This document shows, piece by piece, positions 45,412 to 56,397 of a DNA stretch of 64,000 bases. The notes under the pieces were generated by a model. It saw nothing but the letters and a program-made list of their open reading frames with translations, did not search any database and had not been told where the DNA came from. The position numbers were made by a program, and so were the translations under genes. Source of the stretch: Pontederia crassipes. Lineage: Eukaryota > Streptophyta > Magnoliopsida > Commelinales > Pontederiaceae. How positions within the stretch are numbered: position 1 is the stretch's first letter; the number at the start of each line of letters is the position of its first letter. Location: NCBI GenBank assembly GCA_030549335.1, contig CM060197.1:16132501-16196500 (forward strand), in the 5' to 3' direction.

Positions 45412-48177
45412 CAATCCCCTAACTCACTCTCTACTACAGTGCACAGGTCAATTGTAGTAACCCTAAATGTCGTATCCACAGTGATTTGAAGTCCTAGACT
45501 ACCTAAAAACAATTTAGACTAATCCTACTTAAAGTGGCAAAAGCAGATTTTTAAAGGAAGTAAAAACAGATTTTTCTTTTCTTTTAGGAATGCAGAATTG
45601 ATAACTTGTTGTAGATTGCTGAAAAGTTAATTAAACAGAATTATAAATGCTAATCTAGAGTCTAAAGGGGTTTATTTATCAATGAGGAAGGTCCTCCTAG
45701 GAGTTGGGGTTCATCTAATAATTATGAATGGAAATGGACAAATTATCATTTTTTTAGTCAAATCCAATTCAACTTTTATTATGGCTGTTTTCACAGCTTA
45801 AATTGACCAGTATTAAATAATATATTGTCATATGATTGTTAGCCGAGTTGAATTAGAAAAGGATCCTCACTGAAAACCAAGTTATCATTAGGTTCAATTC
45901 AATGCACTTGTTGATTTTTTGGCAATTTCAATAAAATCTGAAATGATAACTTCTAGATTGCACCTTAAAAATGAAAGGAATGCTTCAATCAACTAAACAG
46001 GGATGAAATCAATCCAATATTAATGTAAATGCTCCTTAGTTTATCTCTAAACTACAAGAGGATTTAAAATCAGCTTCTCAGCTGCAAATTCAAATGAAAT
46101 TCACATTTTCATTAATGAATTGGATAGAAATCAGCACCTAATACAAGTTTGGAAAATGAGAAATTGTCATTGCTCCTTGACTCATCTCTGAATCTCAAGG
46201 AAGGCCTTAAAACCATCTCTCAATGGTGGATTAAAGTAGGGCTTAACAATGGCAATCAGATTTCAGGAATTTCAGGAAACCAAAAATCAGCAACTCATTC
46301 AAATCAGGAAAAACCAAATGTGATTACAGATTTAAATCATAGGAATGTCAAAGCTTCTCAATCCATTTCTGAACAAGATTGGGATAGATGTTAACCTCTC
46401 AGTTGTTCAATTAATTCACTCCCCAATGACAATCAGATTCAAACAGCCCAGGAAAATCAGAAATCAGATTGTTCAAAAATCAGGAAAACAGAAAATCAAC
46501 AACAATTACAAATTAGAACCTTAGGAATGCCATTGCATCTTGATCATTTCTGAACTAGAATGGAACCATAAGATAACCTCACAGTTGTCAAAACAATTGG
46601 GGCTTCACAATGACAAAATAGGTTCTAAGAATTCAGAAATTAGGAAGGCATTCAGAATTTAGATTTCAGAAAAAAAATCAGATTTCAGAAAGTAGAAATC
46701 AGAATTCTAATTGGGTTTGTATCTAGAACTAGGCATTGATTCTTGATTCATTTCTGAACAAGTGTTAGACCAAATGATAACTTCTTAGTTATAAATACAA
46801 ATAGGGTCTTCAAATGACAAGATCAGATTTATAACAGTTCAGATTCAGAATTGGAAAACAAGAAATTTAGAATTCAGAAATCAGTGCAGGAAGTTTGAAC
46901 TTATCCCTAATCCATCTACAATATATATTAGACTACTACCCTATCCTAGGATGCATGGGATTTAGCTCTTCATGTTTACAAAATTAGATACAAAATGTAG
47001 TAAAGAATAGAAGGAAGTCATCTGGATTGAAGCTTGTCGAGAGATGTCCTTGCAGCCTTCAGCTCCAACTCCAAAAACCTTGTTGCCTTCTCCCTTTCCT
47101 GCAATGGCCGACCTCCCCTCTTCCTTCAGGGTTTCCGGCTTATATCTGACCTTTAATCACCCTTAGATCAGCATCAGATATTCCCTATGCTTTGATGTAA
47201 GCCACTTGTCCTCTGGTCCTAAAAATAGCTGCAGAAGGCAGCTTTTTGGACAGCAAAGTTAGTGGTCCCTCAACCTTTTTACAACTTGTTTTCCCTGCTA
47301 CACAAGATAGAACACCAAGCATCAAAGTCCTCAAATAGTTTATGAACAAATAAGGATAGGGAAAGCAACTAGGATCAGCTCAAATGTCAAGTATGATAAG
47401 GTGTTGTGCAGAGTTGCAAATCAAGGTTAAAAATGATAACTTATCAATGCTCGAAATGATAACTTTGCATAAATCTTGGAAAATGATCAAATATGGATGG
47501 TTCAGAGCATTGAAGGCATCAAATGGATTAAGGTGGCAAGTGAGTGAAGTCAGAAATCAAATATAAATAAGATTTCATAGGAATGATAACTTGGGTGCCA
47601 AAACGATAACTGAAATGCCATAAAAATGATAACTTGTCATAACTTTGGTTGTGGTTATCCAAATGTGATCAAATTTGAACAGCAATGAGTTAGGACAATA
47701 ATATAATGAATTCCCAAGGCCTTTGTGCAGAATTAATAGTTTTGCATGTCGAAATAACAGTTTTGCCCTTTAACGATATCTTGGCATTGGAAAAATGATA
47801 ACTTGTTCAAGTGGACTTAAAATTTTGCACAAGTTGAGATATGACCATCCAATTATGATTCATTCATGATAACAATGGATTTAGGGCAAGAAAATCATTG
47901 AAAATCAGTTCACTAAAAATAATGATAACTTGACATATAGGAGTGATAACTTGTCCTAAAAATGATAACTTGGCATAGAATTTAAATATTTATGGATTTT
48001 GGCATTTCAGAACCTCTATGCACATGGAATTAAGTATAAAGTGAGAAAGATCAACTAGTTATCACAATCCATGCATTCCAAACATATTTGGCCAAAAGTT
48101 TAGCAATTTAGCGGGCTCGATATGGGTGAAATGCATCCAAAATGGGATAAAAACCTATATTGATCAGCTAGTGATCA
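45412..48177 (-). repeat. 5' LTR of the minus-strand Athila, main part
   Basis: Continues the 80 bases at 31885-31964. Its outer end reads, on the minus strand, TGATCACTAGCTGATCAATA, the Athila LTR start. AATGATAACTT words (the inverse of the motif in the other copy) recur throughout. A minus-strand TATA-like ATATAAG lies near 47139. The right flank CATGT (48178-48182) has no partner because the element's other end is lost. Confidence 0.88.
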
Positions 48178-48561
48178 CATGTAGTATCATGTGACAAGAT
48201 ATCATGGCATGTATGACCTTTACATACTCTAACAAAAAAATCCTGCATTATGAATTCGTGCAGGTAACCAAGATTAATTGATGGATGATAGTTCAAACTC
48301 ATGACGAAGTGTTGCACATGCTTAAGTCTAATAAGTTATAGTTTAACATTGATGCTATATACTGAAGTCTTTAGTCATTTGAGGTCCCATGACTTATTAG
48401 TTGAGAAAGTTTTTATATGGTTTAAATAAAGTTTTATTTATTATGTTTTTCAATAACATATTAAAGTCTTCCACTCTTAAATGATGTATGGTGAATGGGC
48501 GAACAACTCGAAATTGCCCTAAATGTCCAGAATTTTTAGGGAGGATTTTTGAACCGTTACA
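48178..48561 (+). other. Right end of the LTR-like insertion (continues from 26505)
   Basis: AT-rich and non-coding. The last bases GAACCGTTACA form imperfect inverted ends with TGTAATAATTC at 15039. On the minus strand this end reads TGTAACGGTTCAAAA, like a gypsy LTR start. Confidence 0.55.
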
Positions 48562-48834
48562 AGGGAAGCGACCATTGATGTAGAAGACAAAGAGAAAAAG
48601 GTAGAAGAAGAAGCGGGAACTAATTTTCTATTGAAAGGTAAGTGTCATTACAACTAATCCATCACCTATTTGTACTACTAATCTGATTGATATGAAATAG
48701 TAAATCGTGACAATACATCTGCACTATTACAAAGTAAGAAAAGCAACATGACCATTCAGCGACATTTGTGAACACAAGCTACGACGTCGAGCTGATCTTT
48801 GATCACTGAAAATGATGATGCGTTGGCTCCAACA
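48562..48834 (-). repeat. 3' LTR of the outer copia-like element, right part
   Basis: AGGGAAGCGACCATTGATGT onward matches the uncut LTR at about 53573 (AGGGAAGCCATCGTCAATGT). Shared blocks include TAATTTTCTATT, AAGTGTCATTA and CATCTGCACTATTACAAAGT. It ends CTCCAACA, the inverse of TGTTGGAG. Confidence 0.85.
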
Positions 48835-48849
48835 TCCCTCCTCAAGTTG
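48835..48849 (-). other. Polypurine tract of the outer copia-like element
   Basis: CAACTTGAGGAGGGA on the minus strand, directly before TGTTGGAG. The primer for plus-strand synthesis, and proof that this LTR is the 3' one. Confidence 0.75.
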
Positions 48850-49128
48850 ACACTGGGATGAGGCTTGGACGACGGCAACTTGAAGATCTAGATCCTGGTC
48901 GTCGGGGCTGCAAAGGAGAGAAAGCTTTGTGCCGAACACTTGTAAGCTTCATCGAGATCATCTGTAGCTCTAGCTGATGATGCACATTGTAGGTGAAGAC
49001 ATTGACAAGAAGAGAGGCATGGCCATGGGTAGGGAAATGCTGGTATTTTGCAAACGATGTGAACAAGATTGTTGATGATGATGACACATACACCGTGCAC
49101 GGCACCATTCGTCAAACACCTATAATGT
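48850..49128 (-). other. Internal sequence of the outer copia-like element, left part
   Basis: No recognised domain on either strand. Ends in AATGT, duplicated at 52755. Confidence 0.5.
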
Positions 49129-49130
49129 AA

Positions 49131-50240
49131 AAATTGATTATTACTCATCAGGGCACTGACAAAGTTAGAGAGTCTAGATTAAATATTTTGAATCATCGTT
49201 ATGACTCATTTAAAATGTTTGATTATCAATACATAAATAATATGCTTGTTAGATTCAATAATATTGTTAACAACCTAGCATCTCTGGAGCCAAGAATTAA
49301 TGTTCAAAAAATGAAAAAGTTTCTCTGGTCACTCTCTTCAAAATGGCACACAAAGAGAACGATAATAGAGGAGCAAGATCACTTCTAATCTACGAGATGA
49401 ACATGAATGATGATAAAGAGAAAACAAGTTCAACCAACAAGAAGGCTCTTGCTTTTAAGGGATCAAAGGAAGAAGAAAGCGAAGAGTCAAGTGGATGGAA
49501 AGATACTTGCACACTGTACAAGAAAGCTTGATAAATATCTCAAGTTGGTGAAAAATAAGAGAAGAATGAGAAGCCAATTAGAAGATTATGTAAACATCGT
49601 TGAGAAAGATACTCAAGTCTCACAAAAAATGACAAAAAAAGAAATATTCCAGAAAAAGAAAGAAGAAAAAATATGAAGAGTCGAAGGTGAAACAAGTGAC
49701 TCATCAAGCTCTTCTTCTAGTGAGGATGCATACCTATGCTTAATGGTATATGAGTTCCTCTCTTATAAAAATGTATCTTGCACTTAAAAAGAAAAATGAA
49801 ATATTACTACATGAATTTGAGAAATTAAAAGAAGAAAAGGATACATGTTTTATGAAAAATTAAATTGATTCTTTGGAACTTAAATATGCATCTTTTGAAT
49901 CTTTAAAATGTGAAATTTTAAAGTTCACATGTTCGTTAGAAGAAGTAAAGAAAGAAAATACTTTTTTGAAAAAGACAAGATAATAAGAAGACTATTTCTC
50001 ATGCAAAGAAAAGTAATTTTAGAAAATATTTTTGGACATGATAATTCTTATTGAAAATCTAAACATTCTTATGATAAATCTTTGAAATCACATATTACTT
50101 GTTTTGAATGTGGATTTCATGGTCATTATACATATCAATGCAAAGTAGGGAAATCATTTCACCATGGAATGATATATATTCTGAAAGGAACCTTGATTAA
50201 CAAAATTGGACCCAAAGAAGTTTGGGTACCAAAGGTTAAA
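49131..50240 (+). pseudogene. copia gag fragment with zinc knuckle
   Basis: 49134-49388 encodes HQGTDKVRESRLNIL...YDSFKM...ML.RF..IVNNL, the UBN2-type copia gag core, ending in a stop. A frame change at about 49343 continues as LIYEMNMNDD and an acidic KEEESEESSGW stretch. Near 50099-50141 is CFECGFHGHYTYQC (CX2CX4HX4C), followed by GPKEVWVPK at about 50210, the wording before the protease in SIRE/Maximus elements. A KDKWI fragment near 50279 is the last trace of pol. Stops and frame changes throughout. Confidence 0.75.
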
Positions 50241-51592
50241 TAATTATTTTTCAGGTCTGCCCCACATGTAAAACAAAGGACAAGTGGATTTGAAAGTGTT
50301 AAGGCACAAAGTTAATGGTAAAAGTATCATTTTAAACTTACAAATAAAAATATAGACCTAACTTGATGTCACACTTGTTTGTGTTATGAATTTGCTTACT
50401 TGTATCATATTTTGTGCACAAGCTTATTATGTTTTTTTTTCAAAAAAATTTGCATACTTGAATTATTTTGCTTATGTAACCTTGAAAACACTTATGTTGC
50501 TTATTATGTATACATGTGCTTGATACTTAAAAATTGTGAGCATGCATAATTGGTTATACTCTTACTAGTTTTCATTTAAACATTTGAGATTTTGTGGGTT
50601 TGCAATTGAAATAATTTAAATTTTTGGAACGTTACCTAAAATTTGGAGAACTATTAAAACATATCAGTTCGTTGGCTTCCATGAACATGAATTTACATTT
50701 TCATTATTTGTAGAATTAATTTATTATCATGACTCTTATGTTTTCAGTTTAAAATCTTCATGTTATTAAATTAAACTTTTGACCCCTTATTCTTTGGAAG
50801 AAAAGGGGAACACATACAAGACTACAGGAAGATAGAAAGAGAAAGAAAATGTGCAAGATGATAGGGGGAGCTCATTCAGAAGTTTTAATATTAACTCCTC
50901 TACACCTTGAATATCGTTTTGTTAAATGAAATTTTATCAAAGACTTTTGCTTATATTGTCAAATTCTTAGACCATTTGACATAGTTCAATTTAAATTTAG
51001 CATATGATTGTTGTCTCAAAGTTTTATGCAATATTTTGGCTATTTATATAAGTTTTTGAGAATTGTGTTAGCCCCTAAACAACTTAAATCTCATATTTTA
51101 TTTTTATGAACCGATTATGGATTTAGGGGGAGTTATTTTTGTCTATCACATATGTTACATTTTGTATTATTCTTTATGATATGGCAAAATAATGAAAATC
51201 ATTTTTTATCTCCCTTATGATATTTTAGATATTATTTCTATATAACAAAAGGGAGACAATGAAAAAATTAGAAAGATGACATGATTAAGGTGGAGTTACA
51301 TTTATCTCACATATATGCTTAATGTACAAATTACTATTTGATGAAACAAAAGGGGGAGAAATATGATAAGAACATAAGAGAAAAACCTATATAGGAGAAA
51401 TATATATAATCCCTGAATTATTAAGTGGACCTCATAAATATAGTTTTATATGAAAGGTGCCTTACAATTAATATTTATATCCATATCTATTAATTGTAAG
51501 GAAAGCTTAGTTTTAGAGGGAGTGAAATTTCGATTTGAAATTCTTTCCTTCCCAACTTATATACTTTTCATATTTCTCGATTTGTCTTCATG
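50241..51592 (+). other. Non-coding part of the SIRE-like remnant
   Basis: Pol is missing. AT-rich sequence with several GGGGGAG tracts (about 50862, 51127, 51351), as found between the last gene and 3' LTR of SIRE-like elements. No frame of note. Confidence 0.5.
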
Positions 51593-51606
51593 AAAAAGGG
51601 GGAGAT

Positions 51607-52754
51607 TGTTGGAATAAAGTTTTTATGTTATATCTAATTATATTTGATAATGCAAACATCAAATAATCTGAGTCATATATTTAAAATACGAGAAAAGTTT
51701 AATTCGGAATGAATTAGTTTATGCACTAAATTTGAAGTCAATATTCTAATATATTTGATTTATATCTATATTAACATGTGAATATGAAATTGTATATAAT
51801 CTTGTTAGGTTTCCAATGAATAAAAAATTAGCTCATTCCGATATCGGTGTAAAACGTTATGTGCAAAATAATGCAGAATGGTCGACCAGTCGGTCTGGCG
51901 AACCGGTCGATGGGCCAGATGAATCGGTTGACTGATTTGAATAGAGAAATCACAAATCACAGATATTTAAGACCAATCGACCGGTTGGAGGCACCGATCG
52001 ACCAGACCGCACGTAAAATGACCTATAACGACTAGTTTTTGGCCAAACGAAAGGGCAACGGTTATATTATCCAAAGAGGACTATAAAATGGGGTCCAAAG
52101 GGTGCAGAATCAATCAAGTATTGAAAGGAAATGTCAAGCATCAAAGGAAAATCATTTTCTTGAAGTTATTGAGCCATATTATTGAATATTCTCTTCTTTC
52201 TCTCTTCTCTTCACGCGAGTTTGGTATTGTAAAAGAGAGAAATATTTATTAAGATATTTTGGTGTGAACTCCTATGTCTATGTAGAAGAGGTTTTAACTT
52301 ACCTCTCGGACTAGAAAAAAGATTGAGACAGCACCCTTTGTAAAAGAGGTGTGCCTACCTCTTGAACAAAGACTTAACGAGTAAAAGCTTCCTTTGAAGA
52401 GAGGTTGCCTTGCCTCTCGAAGTAGAGAAGAAGGTGGTGTAAAGGGTTTTTTCCTTCCCCTATTTGGAACGAAGGAAAGTGCTAGTGGAATCTCCGGCGT
52501 TCTCGAGGTCGAGAAGTCAGAGCGGGGACGTAGGCCAAGGTGTGGCCAAACCTCGTCAATAAACCACTGTGCACCTTATGTTTATCTTTCTCTCTCCCTC
52601 TCCTTCCTACCTTATTATGCATGTGATTTGATTGTTATTGTATTGAGTTAAAGTTTAACGAATCAATTTGAAGCTTCTGCGACGTATTTCATGAAATCAG
52701 ACTTTTCGGTAAAGCACCAATTCACCTCCCCTCTTGGTGCCTTGTTATCCAACA
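51607..52754 (+). repeat. 3' LTR of the SIRE-like remnant, 1.15 kb
   Basis: Starts TGTTGGAATAA right after the purine tract AAAAAGGGGGAGA (51593-51605) and ends TTATCCAACA. TATA box TATAAAA at 52082-52088. The end carries the CACCAATTCACCTCCCCTCT wording of copia LTRs. The 85-codon frame at 52394 lies in the LTR and is not a gene. Confidence 0.85.
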
Positions 52755-52759
52755 AATGT

Positions 52760-53510
52760 CAGTGATACCAACGAGTCGGAGCTTGAAAAATGGACTGGTG
52801 GTGAACACGACGTTGACAAAGTAGAGTTGAAGCTCCAAAAAGACTAGCGAATGTCATTGTGGAAGATATCGACGAGCAAGATCGATGTCATTGAACTGTC
52901 GACAATCAAAGATGGCGTCGAAAAAAATGAGCTGAAGCTCAAAGGAATAATTGACAACATGGTCGAAAATTGTAGATATGGAAGAAAATCGCCAAAGAGA
53001 ACCATGGCAACAACAAAAAAACTTCGAGGAACAAATAATAAAATGAAGATCAAACAAGAACCTGATGATGAACCAAAGCATTAAATCAAAGATGATATGC
53101 GATTGTTGGCTAGAAGGGAAAATCACAAGAAGAAGGAAATATAGGGAAAGACAGAGAGAAGTTGTGATCGATGATCGAAAATAGGACAATAGGGAACAAG
53201 CTCCGACGTATCAAAATCGAAGATGATGATGGTGATCTAAGAGACACAATACTGGTTGTAGATTGAGATCAGCATGTCCGGAGACAGGATCGCTCCGTCG
53301 GCGATGAGGAAGACAATTAAGATCGAATGTAGCGCCAAAGAACGCGACAGAGGTGTCCAGATCGGTCTCGTCGGGACCTTTAGGCTACATGTATGTTGGT
53401 GGACCTTCACTCCACAACGGTGATGACAACAAACTCAAAGACATCGGCGACTTCCGACAACTAAAACAACACCGGCGAAGCTCAGAGCTCAGGTGGACTG
53501 CCAACAATGG
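52760..53510 (-). other. Internal sequence of the outer copia-like element, right part
   Basis: Small frames on both strands (52844-53189) show no known domain. The composition is mixed, with many GACGA/TCGTC words. Next to the primer-binding site, so this would be the 5' leader region. Confidence 0.5.
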
Positions 53511-53523
53511 GACTCTAATACCA
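53511..53523 (-). other. Primer-binding site of the outer copia-like element
   Basis: TGGTATTAGAGTC on the minus strand, close to the initiator tRNA-Met site TGGTATCAGAGC, abutting the LTR at 53524. Confidence 0.75.
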
Positions 53524-53815
53524 TGTTAGAAAATGAGCTCCGAAGTATCTCGCCACGCACTTGCCGGAAGATAAGGGAAGCCATCGTCAATGTAGAAGAG
53601 AAAGAGAAAAAGTTGCAAGAGCAAATCCTCGAAGAAGAAGCAATAAACTAATTTTCTATTCAAAAGTAAGTGTCATTAAAACTACTAATCACCCATTTAT
53701 ACTATTAATTTGAGTGATATGAAGTAATAAACCGAGACAACTAAATAGGTACATCTGCACTATTACAAAGTAAGAAATATTGCACTGAGATGACAACGAT
53801 GCACTAGTTCCGACA
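53524..53815 (-). repeat. 5' LTR of the outer copia-like element (uncut copy), 292 bp
   Basis: Starts TGTTAGAAAATGAGCTCC and ends GTTCCGACA, followed by the TATAT duplication. It is the reference for recognising the split 3' LTR. Confidence 0.82.
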
Positions 53816-53820
53816 TATAT

Positions 53821-53921
53821 CCTTGAAAATACATTATTATTATTATTATTAAAATTATATATAGGATGTCGAGGTTGTCATCATAAAAAGACAAGCCACG
53901 TTTGAATATTTTATAAAGACC

Positions 53922-53955
<34 letters not shown>

Positions 53956-54307
53956 TCATGAATCCTCAAAGTTGTCATATTTTATATGTTATACTTTTTT
54001 ATTTATAATTCTAAATGTTATATAATATTAAATACTATAGTACGATAAAAATGTTAGATACATGTGATAAAATTAAGAGGAGACGTGTAAATAAAAAAAA
54101 TTTAAAATAAAATTCTATTTGATTTATTATTATTTAATCAAATATTTGAAATTTGGCTTTATTGACCGACTTATTAGTAACTTATTGGAATTTGAAACAA
54201 GGAAAAAGGTGTTTGGATTCATTTGAAGATTTTGTATAAAGAAAGAACAAACATTTGATTGCAAAAAATTAAAAGATAATTAAGATAACTAATTTGAAAA
54301 GTATTAC
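53821..54307. repeat. Short spacer with ATT/AAT microsatellites
   Basis: Two triplet runs, ATT near 53832-53851 and AAT near 53921-53955, could form a hairpin with each other. The rest is AT-rich with no gene. Confidence 0.7.
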
Positions 54308-56230
54308 TGTAACACCCGGACCAAATAAAAAAAGAAAAAAAAATAGAATTTAATTCTAGTTAGAGTTGGAAACTTATCCAACTTAAAACAAATAACCAAG
54401 CTTTCCCTCCCTATATAAACTATCCTCTACCAACATTAAACAAGTTTTTGCCCTAACCGTCGTCTCCTCATGTGTCCCTCTTGTACACCTATGCCAAGGA
54501 CCCCAAGAGCCCATTGTCAGACGTCGAAGAGACCACCCAAGATGAGTCAAAGCATCAGGTAATGAGCAATAGTCGCCTAAGTCTTCTAATGCATTATTTT
54601 CAGTTTCTACTCTTGGTTATTGACATCCGAGTAGTTTTTCCTTCTTCCCCCATGGATGGCAGACACCCAGGAACATGGAAGACATGCCCTTGAGGTCGGA
54701 GAACCTCCAAGGATGGCCGGAGAAGGAGAAGAATGAGAGGAAAGAGATCAGGCTGCAGGGGAAAGCGATCAGAGGTAGGTGGATCATTGGATCAACCTTT
54801 GGATCGATTTTAACAATAGATTTGCATGTTTAAGGGCCCACTTAGAGCCATAGCATCTTCTCCTATCTACCCTATGCCGTTCCATGTATTTAGGTTGATT
54901 TTTAAGAGGTTTAGTCCGATGAAATCACGTGGAATATCGTGAAGCCATGGCCACGATTTCGCCTAAATCGCAGAACCCGGCCCGAGTATAACTGGCATCG
55001 GACATATCGACGTGGAGCCTGACTCGAGCTCTCTGTCGCCCAACCCACCATCGCCGACACGCGTACAACCACCAGAACTTGGGTTGGGTTCCACTCAACC
55101 CGGCCCGAGTTCCGACGGGGACCTTCCCCGAATTCCATCCGGACCGGGTCCGGATTATACTCGGACCGAATTGGGTTGATGGAGCCAATCAACGAAGAAC
55201 CTAGCTCGGGGTTAGACCCAACTCGACTCGGGTTCTACTGTGACATGACAATGTGATGTGCTTTTATGTTATTATTGTTTTAATGTTATTCCATGATATT
55301 TGTTACGTCTAATTTTATTGATATATTGATTTATAGGATAGTATTGCATTGCATGATCAGAAGTCCCAATATGGGAGAAGATGATAACCTAAATAATTAA
55401 TGAAAATAAAAGCTTGGGTGCCCATTTTACGGATTGACGGGAGCTCATGGCATTGTTGAGGTATTGGCTCGACCTTGTCCTTGTTCACGATTTCTCCCCA
55501 TCATGTGATGAAAGAGGATACCCTCCCCTATAACGAGGATGACTTGCCATGATGTGCACAATCACTAGCCTCATGAAGTACATGACACCTCACTGTAACC
55601 AAAATGCTCACAGATAACATTGCACAGATGACATTGATCCAGAGCATTGATTCGCCTTTCATGGCACATTGATCTTATCCAGAGCATAGCATTGATCTAT
55701 TCTATTGACTCTAATATAGAACGAAATTGATTATATTCCCTTTGATTATCCTATTAGTTCCCATTCCTATTTGTTCCAAGTTTTTATATTGTTAATGTTT
55801 ATCCATTGATTTATTATCCACCTATTGGGTTGCGAAGCTCATGGGTTATTATTTTTTCTACATTGATCCTGCAGGTAATTATGATAATCAAGGGTGAGCT
55901 GCGGCTAACGATGTTTGTGATGGTTCAGTGCACTTGTGGTGTCCTAGTGTTATTTCTATTCCGCTGTTTTAGATACTTTATGTCCATGTTCTTAAGCTTC
56001 CGCACCATTTTGATATTCAGTGATGTCATAGCTATTTTTGAATTATATTAATTATTATTATTTGGATATCTATTTTTATTGATGTTTTATCAATGTTAGT
56101 CTTCTACTTTTATTTTATTCTGGTGAAAGGATCGGTCAAAGTCAAGATTTTGGTCAAGGTATAGCATTGTTGGTAGCGACCCTCAGATTGGATGTTGCCA
56201 CGTAGCAAAGGATGATTTGGGAGTGTTACA
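54308..56230 (+). repeat. 5' LTR of the Tekay/Del-like element, 1.92 kb
   Basis: Inverted tips TGTAACAC/GTGTTACA. TATA box TATATAAA at 54412-54419. A GC-rich segment with ACCCGGCCCGAGT words at 54970-55230. Frames inside (up to 93 codons) are not genes. Confidence 0.85.
54412..54419 (+). promoter_or_regulatory. TATA box of the Tekay/Del-like LTR
   Basis: TATATAAA about 105 bases into the LTR, preceded by CTTTCCCTCCC. Confidence 0.5.
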
Positions 56231-56234
56231 TTTA

Positions 56235-56246
56235 TGGTATTAGAGC
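56235..56246 (+). other. Primer-binding site, initiator tRNA-Met type
   Basis: TGGTATTAGAGC, one mismatch from the standard TGGTATCAGAGC, four bases after the LTR end. Confidence 0.85.
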
Positions 56247-56397
56247 TAGATGTGGGGACTCTCTTGATGTCCCTGAAGTATCTAGAGTCTCATGTGCACA
56301 CATCACGGACAAGTCGATGCGCATCCGAACCAATCAAGTAAGAATCATTGCATTGTTTTCATCAATTTTCATTAATTATTCCTATATTTGCAAATGA

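Larger units (their letters stand above)
26506..48177 (-). mobile_element. Athila-type Ty3/gypsy element, 3' end lost, carrying nested insertions
   Basis: On the minus strand: 5' LTR (48177 down to 45412 plus 31964-31885), a tRNA-Asp-type primer-binding site, gag, protease, RT, RNase H and part of integrase. The sequence then stops abruptly near 26506, inside the integrase core after QTNGQAEIS, with no 3' LTR. A 336-bp solo LTR interrupts the integrase and a complete plus-strand Athila interrupts the 5' LTR. The FMDDFSV RT box, DLGAS protease box and primer site mark the Athila lineage. Confidence 0.85.
15039..48561 (+). mobile_element. LTR-like insertion (TGTAAT...GTTACA) hosting the CACTA and Athila elements
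   Basis: The insertion splits one copia-like LTR: the sequence left of 15039 and right of 48561 together matches the uncut copy at 53524-53815. The last five bases before it (AGAAA) and the first five after (AGGGA) align with the same place, a TSD with two transitions. Removing the CACTA and Athila leaves about 2.7 kb (15039-16564, 25733-26505, 48178-48561) without coding domains, beginning TGTAATAATTC and ending GAACCGTTACA. I interpret it as a solo LTR of a gypsy element, with a plus-strand TATA box near its start. An alternative is two LTR starts facing each other, since both ends resemble gypsy LTR starts. Confidence 0.6.
49129..52754 (+). mobile_element. SIRE-like Ty1/copia remnant: gag fragment plus 3' LTR
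   Basis: It contains a copia gag (UBN2-type) fragment, a CCHC knuckle, a polypurine tract and one LTR (51607-52754). It lacks the 5' LTR, primer site, gag start and nearly all of pol. AATGT lies on both sides (49124-49128 and 52755-52759), so it looks like a genuine insertion of an incomplete copy, although a five-base match could be chance. It interrupts the outer copia-like element's internal part. Confidence 0.7.
14984..53815 (-). mobile_element. Non-autonomous copia-like LTR element, expanded to 38.8 kb by nested insertions
   Basis: The 5' LTR (53524-53815) and the 3' LTR (14984-15038 continued at 48567-48834) are recognisable copies of the same ~290-320 bp sequence. A primer-binding site and a polypurine tract sit at the correct inner borders, and TATAT flanks the outer ends (14979-14983 and 53816-53820). 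Without the nested material the internal part is only about 1.05 kb (48835-49128 plus 52760-53510), with no gag or pol domain I can recognise. So it was a short passenger element moved by another copia element's proteins. Inside it sit the 15039-48561 insertion and the 49129-52754 SIRE-like remnant. Confidence 0.8.

Noticed and set aside
52844..53189. Coding gene in the outer copia-like element
   Set aside because: Short frames on both strands without a recognisable gag or pol motif. The minus-strand Phe/Ser-rich frame is the shadow of a Lys-rich one.
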